Shown piece by piece: positions 36,666 through 44,295 of a DNA stretch of 64,000 nucleotides. This stretch comes from CALSMU01 sp965230225 (lineage in GTDB: Bacteria; Bacteroidota; Bacteroidia; Flavobacteriales_D; Parvicellaceae): positions 62,001-126,000 of the forward strand of contig CBDDKM010000003.1 of assembly GCA_965230225.1 (NCBI GenBank), in the 5' to 3' direction. A program made the position numbers and the translations under genes. Every line of letters begins with the position of its first letter. Within the stretch, counting starts at the first letter, position 1. The notes beneath the pieces were generated by a model. The model was not told the origin of the DNA. It ran no database searches and saw only the letters and a program-made list of their open reading frames with translations.

Positions 36666-38021
36666 TTATTTGTATCTCATCCACTTGAATAACTCTCTGT
36701 AAGTAACCTTTTTTCCGTACATTAAAATTCCTGTTCTGTAAATTCTTCCAGCAAGGTAAGTTGTACCGATAAAAGTACCAATTAACAATGCCATAGAGAG
36801 GGCTATGGCCCATCCCAAACCTTCGGCACCCATTGCTACTCTTACCAACATAACGATAGGAGAGGTGAAAGGAATTTCACTACACCAAATTACTGCTGGA
36901 CTATTGGGGTTTTCAATAGCCATCACAGCAATGATGTAGGCAAATATTAATGGTGCCGTTATGGGGAGCATGAATTGTTGTGTATCTGTTTCGCTATCAA
37001 CAGCTGCTCCAATGGCGGCCATGAGGGAGCCATAAAGTAAGTATCCTCCAATAAAGTAGAATACAAATAGACTTAACATTAAGGTCCATGGAATTTGGTT
37101 AAAGAACATGTCAATTAACTCCTGACCTGCTTCTTGCATATCCTGGTTAGTTTCTATATCGCCAGGAACTCCAACTGCTACCTGTTCCGTTATCTCAGGT
37201 CCATTGGCCTGGTTCATCGGCGAGTTCAGATCCGGGAGGACCGTTGCACTCAAAACAGTCATTAGTCCAATGGATAAAAACACCCATATCAGGAACTGGG
37301 TCAGCCCCACAAACATGATCCCAATGATTTTTCCCATCATCAATTGAAATGGCTTAACCGAAGAAACTATAACCTCTACAATTCGATTGGATTTCTCCTC
37401 AATTACTCCTTTCATTACCTGGATTCCATACATAAAGATGAATAGGTAAATCATTAACCCGAAAACAAATCCAACACCAGCTCTTAGTCCAACGTTCTTT
37501 TCTTCCATCGTTTCGATGTCGATGGTGTGTAGTTGAACCTGATGTTTAAGCTTGATGTAGGTTTCTTGCGAGATGTTTAAATCCTTTAGTTTATAGCTTT
37601 CAATTGCATTGTTGACCCCTCTTTCCAGGAATCGTTGAACGTTTCCGCTTGGAGCCTCCTTAAAAAGGATTTTACCAACACTACTGTTGGTTTTTATAAT
37701 AGTTTCTGGAAGGTAGATTAATAAGTCGTATTTCTCATTCTCTTTGAAAAAGGCTTGTGCTTGCTCATAGGTTTCAATTCCCTCATCATCCGTTAAAGTG
37801 AGATGAAATCGATCTGAACTTTTGTCCATTTCTTCATAAAGAACAAATGTATCGTCGTGAACAAGTATTTCTAAATCCTTTTCTTCCTGTTGTCCTAAAT
37901 ATACTGCAGCAAATAAAAAACCAACTACCAGCAATGGACCAAGAATAGTCATGATGATGAAAGACTTTTTCTTTACCCTGGTGGTATATTCTCTTTTTAT
38001 GATTAATCCTATCTTACCCAT
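36666..38021 (-). CDS. ABC-2 type exporter permease (NatB-like)
   Basis: 451 residues. A cytoplasmic N-terminus (LIIKREYTTRVKKKSF) leads to the first helix at ~23-43, then a large extracytoplasmic domain (~45-180), then about five helices. This is the ABC2_membrane_3/NatB layout. Family members export sodium ions or other small compounds; the substrate is unknown. Its start overlaps the ATPase gene by eight bases. Confidence 0.88.
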   Translation of the reverse strand: MGKIGLIIKREYTTRVKKKSFIIMTILGPLLVVGFLFAAVYLGQQEEKDLEILVHDDTFVLYEEMDKSSDRFHLTLTDDEGIETYEQAQAFFKENEKYDLLIYLPETIIKTNSSVGKILFKEAPSGNVQRFLERGVNNAIESYKLKDLNISQETYIKLKHQVQLHTIDIETMEEKNVGLRAGVGFVFGLMIYLFIFMYGIQVMKGVIEEKSNRIVEVIVSSVKPFQLMMGKIIGIMFVGLTQFLIWVFLSIGLMTVLSATVLPDLNSPMNQANGPEITEQVAVGVPGDIETNQDMQEAGQELIDMFFNQIPWTLMLSLFVFYFIGGYLLYGSLMAAIGAAVDSETDTQQFMLPITAPLIFAYIIAVMAIENPNSPAVIWCSEIPFTSPIVMLVRVAMGAEGLGWAIALSMALLIGTFIGTTYLAGRIYRTGILMYGKKVTYRELFKWMRYK

Positions 38022-39012
38022 TGTTTTCCGGTGTTTGTGGGTTAGTATTTTCTTCTGTTTCCTCTACCTTTGGCTCATCCACAATTCCTTCTTCCACCAT
38101 TTTAATGAAGATGTCGTTCATGCTAGGAATTACCTTGTTAACACTCATGATTTCAATAGAGTCGAGCAATCCTTTCAGGTAGTTGTTTAGGGTATTTCCA
38201 TCCAAAATTTTAACGGTAGCAATGAAGTGATCTTTTCCAAGTTGTTCCCTGTCGATCAATTCCCATCCACCCCAAACAGCATTGGCAAAAGCAACTACAT
38301 TTCCTTTGAATTCAATTCGGTACTTGTCTTCAGAGAAACGCTCTTTTACCTCACTAACTTCTCCTTCAAGAATCTTTTTGGATTGATTAATTAAAGCAAT
38401 GCTATCGCAAATTTCTTCTACCGACCCCATGTTATGGGTAGATAGAATAATGGTAGTACCCTCATCACGAAGCTTAAGTATTTCGTTTTTAACAAGGTTA
38501 GTATTAATAGGGTCAAAACCACTGAATGGCTCATCTAAAATTAGCAATTTCGGCTTGTGGATAACGGTGGTTACAAATTGAATTTTTTGGGCCATTCCCT
38601 TCGAAAGTTCTTCTACTTTCTTGTTCCACCAACCATCGATTTCGAACTTTTTGAACCATTTCATTAATTGTTCGCGAGCCTCTTTTTTTGGCATTCCCTT
38701 AAGCTGTGCTAAATACATGGCTTGCTCACCAACTTTCATTTTTTTATAAAGTCCTCTCTCCTCTGGTAAATAACCAATTAAAGCGGTGTGCTCCCTTTTT
38801 AATGCTTCTCCGTCGATTAAAATCTGCCCGGAATCTGGAGCTGTAATTTGATTGATGATTCTAATCAACGATGTTTTTCCTGCTCCGTTAGGACCAAGTA
38901 ATCCAAAAACGCTCTGTTTTTTAACCTTTATACTTACATCGTCAAGGGCTCGGTGTCCGGAATATTGCTTTACAATGTTCCGTGCCTCGAAAATAATGGA
39001 TTCGTTACTCAT
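38014..39012 (-). CDS. ABC transporter ATP-binding protein (NatA-like)
   Basis: 332 residues. Walker A GPNGAGKTS, signature LSKGMAQK (a variant of LSGGQ), Walker B LLILDEPFSGFDP and the H-loop STHNMG. A C-terminal DUF4162-type extension (~225-310) ends in an acidic, Pro-rich tail. It pairs with the overlapping permease gene. It lies beyond the dnaJ terminator, so it is a separate unit. Confidence 0.92.
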   Translation of the reverse strand: MSNESIIFEARNIVKQYSGHRALDDVSIKVKKQSVFGLLGPNGAGKTSLIRIINQITAPDSGQILIDGEALKREHTALIGYLPEERGLYKKMKVGEQAMYLAQLKGMPKKEAREQLMKWFKKFEIDGWWNKKVEELSKGMAQKIQFVTTVIHKPKLLILDEPFSGFDPINTNLVKNEILKLRDEGTTIILSTHNMGSVEEICDSIALINQSKKILEGEVSEVKERFSEDKYRIEFKGNVVAFANAVWGGWELIDREQLGKDHFIATVKILDGNTLNNYLKGLLDSIEIMSVNKVIPSMNDIFIKMVEEGIVDEPKVEETEENTNPQTPENNG

Positions 39013-39098
39013 TTATTCTCTAGAAATTAGTGTACCTACAAACTTAACCAAATATCCTGTTCGTATTTTACCACTTACAAAGTCATTTTTCCACATAC

Positions 39099-39130
39099 AA
39101 AAAAGCCCTGACTGTAACGTCAGGGCTTTA
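39099..39130 (-). terminator. Terminator after dnaJ
   Basis: AAAGCCCTGAC / GTCAGGGCTTT with a six-base loop. The T run is on the minus strand, so it ends grpE-dnaJ transcription. Confidence 0.88.
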
Positions 39131-39149
39131 GCTTTATATTAGTTCGTTT

Positions 39150-40250
39150 TTAGTTGAAATGATCCTTTACACGATCAAAGAAACTTTTCGCCTTTTTAGG
39201 GTTAGGAGTAAAGTTATCGCTTGATTTTAAGTCTTCTAAAATTTTACGTTCTTCTTTTGAAAGTTTTTCCGGGGTCCAAATTTGAACATTCACCAGTAAA
39301 TCTCCCTTGCGGTATCCGTTTAATTCAGGAACACCTTTGTTTCTCAAACGCAGTGTTTTTCCACTTTGAGTACCCGGAGCAATTTTAATTTTTGCCTTTC
39401 CGTCTACTAATGGAATCTCAACATTTGTTCCCAGTGCTGCATCGGCAAAGTTTAGGAATAAATCGTAGTATAAATCAATGCCATCACGGTACAATACTTC
39501 GTGCTCAACTTCTTCAATCACAACGATTAAATCACCAGGGATTCCTCCTCCCGGAGCCTCATTTCCGCTTCCTTGCATGCTCAATTGCATTCCTTCTTCA
39601 ACTCCCGGTGGAATTTGAATCGGAATTACCACCTCTTTTTTCTCTAAACCACTAGCATCAACTCCTGGAGGCCTTTGACCAACAGTTTGTCCAGAACCTT
39701 GACAGGAAGGACATGTAGATGAAGTTTGCATTGCACCTAAAATGGTATTGGTTACTCTGGTAACCTGTCCAGTACCACCACAAGTGGAGCATGTTTTGAA
39801 TTCAACTCCTTCTGCATTTACCAACTTTTGAACTTTGATTTTCTTCTCAACTCCGTTGATGATTTCTTCCAGCGTTAACTTCAGTTTAACCCTTAAGTTA
39901 GAACCTTTTCTTCTTCTTGGTCCACGGCTTCTGCCTCCGCCAAATCCACCAAATCCGCCAAATATATCTCCAAATTGAGAGAAGATGTCGTCCATGTTCA
40001 TGTGTCCTCCACCAAAACCTTGTCCTCCCATTCCGGCATGTCCGAATTGGTCGTACTGTTGTTTCTTCTGTGGATCACTCAACACTTCATAGGCTTCTGC
40101 AGCTTCCTTAAATTTAGCCTCTGCTGAAGCATCTCCAGGGTTTTTATCTGGGTGGAATTTAATGGCCATTTTACGATATGCCTTTTTTATTTCGGCTTCG
40201 CTGGCTCCTTTAGATAATCCTAATACGTCGTAATAATCTCTTTTGCTCAT
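39150..40250 (-). CDS. dnaJ: Chaperone DnaJ with a reduced zinc-binding region
   Basis: An ATG at 40259 precedes; 40250 gives the standard MSKRDYYDVLGL. J domain with HPD (IKFHPDKN), a long G/F region and the C-terminal substrate-binding domains. The Cys-rich region has only two CxxCxGxG motifs (CSTCGGTG and CPSCQGSG) instead of four. By position and spacing these correspond to motifs 2 and 3, which form zinc centre II in E. coli DnaJ; centre I (motifs 1 and 4) is absent. It works with DnaK, which is not in the window, and GrpE, encoded 26 bases upstream. Confidence 0.95.
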   Translation of the reverse strand: MSKRDYYDVLGLSKGASEAEIKKAYRKMAIKFHPDKNPGDASAEAKFKEAAEAYEVLSDPQKKQQYDQFGHAGMGGQGFGGGHMNMDDIFSQFGDIFGGFGGFGGGRSRGPRRRKGSNLRVKLKLTLEEIINGVEKKIKVQKLVNAEGVEFKTCSTCGGTGQVTRVTNTILGAMQTSSTCPSCQGSGQTVGQRPPGVDASGLEKKEVVIPIQIPPGVEEGMQLSMQGSGNEAPGGGIPGDLIVVIEEVEHEVLYRDGIDLYYDLFLNFADAALGTNVEIPLVDGKAKIKIAPGTQSGKTLRLRNKGVPELNGYRKGDLLVNVQIWTPEKLSKEERKILEDLKSSDNFTPNPKKAKSFFDRVKDHFN

Positions 40251-40276
40251 TGTATGCAATTATTAATTGATTGAGG

Positions 40277-40822
40277 TTATTGACCAACCACAACCTTAGC
40301 AAATCGAATCACTTTATCGTGTAGCGTGTATCCTTTTTCGATCACATCAACTACTTTTCCTTTCAACTCGTCTGTAGGAGCTGGAATTTGAGTAAGTGCC
40401 TCATGTTTATCAACGTCAAATACCTCTTCCTTCGAATCCATTGGCTTTAACCCTTTTGTTTGAAGGATGTGGAAGAACTTGTGCTGAATCAATTTGAAAC
40501 CTTCCTTGATGGCTTCAATATCTTCAACTTTATCGTTGTTATCGATAGCACGATCGAAATCATCCAGAACAGTTAGTAGTTCTTTAATTACTTCTTCTCC
40601 TGCGGTTTTTGTGATTTCTAATTTCTCTTTGGCAGTTCTTCTTCTAAAATTGTCAAATTCAGAATACAAACGAAGGAATTTATCGTTTGCTTCTTTTAGT
40701 TCTATATTTTTTTGTTCCAATTCAGAAAGCTCGTTCACCACCTCTTCATTATTCTCCTCTTGTTCTTCGGTAGTCGATTCTTGATTTTCAAGTTCTTCTT
40801 GCTCGATATCTTCTTTGCTCAT
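40277..40822 (-). CDS. grpE: Nucleotide exchange factor GrpE
   Basis: 181 residues. A Glu-rich, poorly structured N-terminus (~1-35) precedes a long coiled coil and the GrpE core: FDNFRRRTAKEK, VLDDFDRAIDN and the C-terminal beta domain (VIEKGYTLHDKVIRFAKVVVG). It releases ADP from DnaK. First gene of grpE-dnaJ. A TTTG and a TGAATTTG are spaced upstream like a weak promoter; no CIRCE repeat was seen. Confidence 0.95.
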   Translation of the reverse strand: MSKEDIEQEELENQESTTEEQEENNEEVVNELSELEQKNIELKEANDKFLRLYSEFDNFRRRTAKEKLEITKTAGEEVIKELLTVLDDFDRAIDNNDKVEDIEAIKEGFKLIQHKFFHILQTKGLKPMDSKEEVFDVDKHEALTQIPAPTDELKGKVVDVIEKGYTLHDKVIRFAKVVVGQ

Positions 40823-40958
40823 GTTCTAAATAATTAAGTCGCTTCGCGAACATCAAATTCACTGCCAAGTGCAATCTTAGGTCAAAGTGTCAGTAATTTA
40901 CCCTATTTCTTGGGTTTATTAGGTTTATTATGGCAGGTCTGACCCAATTTGGCAGAAT

Positions 40959-40992
40959 AAAAAAGCCCTTCTCAATTTTGAGAAAGGCTTTG
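40959..40992 (-). terminator. Terminator after the thioredoxin-like gene
   Basis: AAAGCCCTTCTCA / TGAGAAAGGCTTT with one mismatch and a short loop; the T run is on the minus strand. Confidence 0.8.
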
Positions 40993-41015
40993 TAAATATG
41001 GTTTGCTGCTCTTTT

Positions 41016-41588
41016 TTAGAGCTTTTCTACTAAGTTGTCAAGTGCTTTATGTAAGTCAGCTCCTCTTAAGTTTTTACCAATTATTTTTCCATTTTCATCA
41101 ATCAGGAAGCTCATTGGAATGGAATTTACATGATATAGAGCTGCTGCCTTACTACTCCACCACTTAAGATCGCTTACATGGTACTTCCATACCAATCCGT
41201 CTTTTTTAATAGCGGCAGTCCATGCTTCTTTAGTTTTGTCCAGAGAAACGCTATAAATCTCGAATCCCTTAGCATTTTTAAATTTAGCTTTTGAATACTT
41301 ATTATATGCGCTAACTACATTCGGGTTCTCTCTTCTACATGGTCCACACCATGAAGCCCAAAAGTCGATTAAAACTACTTTACCTCTCAAGCTGGATAAA
41401 GCAATTTCTTTTCCATTAGGGTCATTTAATTTAATCTCAGGAGCAATGTCGCCAATGTTTAAACCGGTTTTTTGAACCATTTTATGCTTGGCAGCTTTCT
41501 TCTTCTTGATTTTTTTAGGGGGCCATGCGAAGTTATAAGCAGTACCTGCAACTACTGCAAGGATTAGTATTAATGCTAATTTTTTCAT
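41016..41588 (-). CDS. TlpA-like thioredoxin-family protein
   Basis: 190 residues. An N-terminal hydrophobic segment (LALILILAVVAGTAYNFAW) is a signal anchor or signal peptide, followed by a Lys-rich linker and an AhpC/TSA-type thioredoxin domain with active site WASWCGPC. The pattern APEIKLNDPNGKEIALSSLRGK is typical of periplasmic TlpA/ResA reductants. Probably a periplasmic disulfide reductase. It lies 86 bases after murA and ends at its own terminator. Confidence 0.9.
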   Translation of the reverse strand: MKKLALILILAVVAGTAYNFAWPPKKIKKKKAAKHKMVQKTGLNIGDIAPEIKLNDPNGKEIALSSLRGKVVLIDFWASWCGPCRRENPNVVSAYNKYSKAKFKNAKGFEIYSVSLDKTKEAWTAAIKKDGLVWKYHVSDLKWWSSKAAALYHVNSIPMSFLIDENGKIIGKNLRGADLHKALDNLVEKL

Positions 41589-41674
41589 TATTCTGTTAAT
41601 TAATCTATTTCATTTTTGCTTCTCAAAACTAAACAAACATTGTTCCATAATTTGTCTGCTGATTAGCAATAACG

Positions 41675-42979
41675 CTACATTCTTCTAATATCTGCTCCTA
41701 AGTTGTTCAATCTTAGTTCGATATCCTGATATCCTCTATCGATCTGTTCAATGTTTTTGATCACACTCTTACCTTCGGCCGAAAGCGCTGCAATTAACAA
41801 TGAAACCCCCGCACGAATATCAGGAGAGGTCATGTTAATTCCTCTAAGGGGTGATTTTCTGTCTAGTCCGATAACGTTAGCTCTATGTGGATCACATAAA
41901 ATGATTTGAGCCCCCATATCGATCAACTTATCAGTAAAGAACAATCGAGATTCAAACATCTTTTGATGGATCAATACACTTCCTCTTGCCTGAGTTGCAA
42001 CCACTAAAACAATACTCAATAAATCAGGAGTAAATCCTGGCCATGGAGCATCAGCAATGGTCAAAATGGAACCGTCGATATAAGAGTCAATTTCGTAATG
42101 ATCTTGTTCAGGAATAAAAAGATCATCTCCTTTTAACTCCATTTTGATTCCCAGTTTTTTGAATACATTAGGGATTTGCCCTAAGTCCGGGTAAGAGACA
42201 TCTTTAATGGTAATTTCCGATTGAGTCATGGCAGCTAATCCAATAAAACTTCCAATTTCAATCATATCCGGTAAAATACGGTGTTCACAACCTCCTAGCT
42301 TTTCAACTCCGTCGATGTGAAGCAGGTTCGAGCCAAGACCAGAGATATTGGCTCCCATGCTGTTAAGCATTTTGCACAACTGCTGGATGTATGGCTCACA
42401 AGCAGCATTGTAGATGGTAGTTCTACCTTCTGCCAATACCGCAGCCATAATGATGTTAGCTGTTCCGGTTACGGAAGCTTCATCCAATAGCATGTAGCAC
42501 CCTTTTAGCTTTTTGGCTTCTGCTTTGAAAAACTGTTGTTTTGGTTCGTATTTAAACTCAGCACCAAGTCTTTCAAATCCAATAAAGTGAGTATCAATTC
42601 TTCTTCTTCCAATTTTATCACCTCCTGGTTTAGGAATGTATCCCTTTCCGAATCTGGCAAGAAGCGGTCCAACGATCATGATAGACCCTCTTAAACCTCC
42701 TCCTTTTTCTTTAAACTCTTCAGTGAGCATAAAGTCAATATCAATATCATCAGCCTGAAAGCTATATTTACCCTTGTCCAGTTTTTCAACTTTTACTCCA
42801 AGAGCTTGTAGCAGGTTAATCAATTTATTGACATCAATAATGTCTGGAATGTTGTCAATGATAACTTTTTCGGGAGTTAAAAGAACGGCATTGATTACTT
42901 GCAATGCTTCGTTTTTAGCTCCTTGTGGAATGAGGTCTCCTTTTAGTTTGTTCCCTCCATGAATTTCAAAAGCACCCAT
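41675..42979 (-). CDS. murA: UDP-N-acetylglucosamine 1-carboxyvinyltransferase with Asp at the catalytic Cys position
   Basis: 434 residues, first committed step of peptidoglycan precursor synthesis (PEP onto UDP-GlcNAc). The active-site loop reads PGGDKIGRRRIDTH with Asp121 where E. coli has Cys115 (GGCTIGARPVDLH). In Mycobacterium and Chlamydia enzymes the same Asp keeps activity and prevents fosfomycin attack. The N-terminal Lys and Asn (AKNEAL) are conserved. It begins 10 bases after the DUF4290 gene and shares its operon. Confidence 0.95.
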   Translation of the reverse strand: MGAFEIHGGNKLKGDLIPQGAKNEALQVINAVLLTPEKVIIDNIPDIIDVNKLINLLQALGVKVEKLDKGKYSFQADDIDIDFMLTEEFKEKGGGLRGSIMIVGPLLARFGKGYIPKPGGDKIGRRRIDTHFIGFERLGAEFKYEPKQQFFKAEAKKLKGCYMLLDEASVTGTANIIMAAVLAEGRTTIYNAACEPYIQQLCKMLNSMGANISGLGSNLLHIDGVEKLGGCEHRILPDMIEIGSFIGLAAMTQSEITIKDVSYPDLGQIPNVFKKLGIKMELKGDDLFIPEQDHYEIDSYIDGSILTIADAPWPGFTPDLLSIVLVVATQARGSVLIHQKMFESRLFFTDKLIDMGAQIILCDPHRANVIGLDRKSPLRGINMTSPDIRAGVSLLIAALSAEGKSVIKNIEQIDRGYQDIELRLNNLGADIRRM

Positions 42980-42989
42980 TTGCAGCTAA

Positions 42990-43649
42990 TTATCTTCGTT
43001 TATTTTTGTTTTTGTTCTTGTTTCTTCTGTTGGATCTTGATTTATTTCGGTTATTATTTTTCTTACCGGAAACATCAATTCCTTTTAAGATTTCGTTGGT
43101 ATCCATCAATTCTTCTGGATCAATGGTAAGTTTACCACCAGAAAAATCTTCCAGGTGTTTTACGATGGTGTTGTCATTTACTGTATCTCTGTTCCAAATC
43201 AGGTAAGAGGTTTTAAGTAAGTTAGCACAACGCTTAATCAAGTATTTTTTTTCTTCTCCTTCCGGATAATCCACTGCGGCTTTGATCATGTCTTCTAAAA
43301 TCTTTCCGTAGTGCCCGTATTTAATTTTACGATTAGGATATTCTAATTTTTCCGGTTTGGAAGTAAAGTTCTCTGCGCTAGGACGAGGATATGGAGAATC
43401 TACCTCCAGTTTAAAGTCCGACATGATGAACAAGTGAGCCCAAAGCTTATGTGTGAAATCTTCAATGTCTCTTAATTGAGGGTTCAATTGCCCCATCACT
43501 TTGATGATAGCATTTGCACATTTATTCCTCTCTTCTTTATCCTCAATCGTACAGCAATGGTTGATCATCTTTTGTACATTTCTTCCGTATTCAGGTATGA
43601 TCATCTTGGCACGGGAAGTATTGTACTCTAATTCTAAAATGTTTGGCAT
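42990..43649 (-). CDS. DUF4290 family protein
   Basis: 219 residues matching the Bacteroidota-specific DUF4290 family (LEYNTSRAKMIIPEYGRNVQ, DFTHKLWAHLFIMSDF). The gene commonly sits directly upstream of murA, as here. The last ~30 residues are a Lys/Arg/Asn-rich tail that could bind nucleic acid or membrane phosphates. Molecular function unknown. A TACCTTTA box lies in the 124-base region upstream. Confidence 0.85.
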   Translation of the reverse strand: MPNILELEYNTSRAKMIIPEYGRNVQKMINHCCTIEDKEERNKCANAIIKVMGQLNPQLRDIEDFTHKLWAHLFIMSDFKLEVDSPYPRPSAENFTSKPEKLEYPNRKIKYGHYGKILEDMIKAAVDYPEGEEKKYLIKRCANLLKTSYLIWNRDTVNDNTIVKHLEDFSGGKLTIDPEELMDTNEILKGIDVSGKKNNNRNKSRSNRRNKNKNKNKRR

Positions 43650-43773
43650 TCTTGTTTGTTATATATTCTAGTGTCGTTCCTAAAGGTAATAAAAGTGGAA
43701 CGATGTAATCATTTTCAAAAAATTACTTTATCAAAAGTAACAATATTATTTTTCATTCGAACGCTAAACCCGA

Positions 43774-44295
43774 TTAATTAGTATGTATAGCGGTTAGCTC
43801 TTTTTCAAAGCAGGTGTATCCGTGGTCTGTTCTTTTTTCAAAATAAACCTCTCCGGTAATGGTATATCCTTGCTTTTGATAAAATCGAATAGCTCCTTTG
43901 TTCGGAGTGTAAGTATCCAGTCTTATGGACTGATAACCTAAATTTAATACCACCTGTTCTGCTTCTTGCATCAGTCGGGCGGCTAGCCCCTGTCTTAATC
44001 TACTCGGGTCGGTACACAAACGATGAATAATCATGTACTCATTGGTTTTTGTGGTCCAGTTAAGCTCCGCATATTGTTTGGGCTCATCATGGTTAATAGC
44101 TACAATTCCGGTACATTGATCTCCATCAAAAAGCCCAAATAGTTGGCTGTTATCAATGTCATTGAGTACAATGGTCTCGGTGGGGTATTCATCATCCCAC
44201 TGATGAATGCCAGCATCGGCATGATATTTAGCACAGGCTCGATATAAAGCCATGGTTTGTGCCAGATCAGTAGGTCGTACTTCTCTGAATTCCAT
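43774..44295 (-). CDS. GNAT family N-acetyltransferase
   Basis: 173 residues. The acetyl-CoA binding motif is RQGLAARLMQEAEQ, followed by IRLDTYTPNKGAIRFYQKQGY. Substrate unknown. Its ATG shares one base with the uvrD stop (TAATG), so the two genes are translationally coupled. Confidence 0.87.
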   Translation of the reverse strand: MEFREVRPTDLAQTMALYRACAKYHADAGIHQWDDEYPTETIVLNDIDNSQLFGLFDGDQCTGIVAINHDEPKQYAELNWTTKTNEYMIIHRLCTDPSRLRQGLAARLMQEAEQVVLNLGYQSIRLDTYTPNKGAIRFYQKQGYTITGEVYFEKRTDHGYTCFEKELTAIHTN

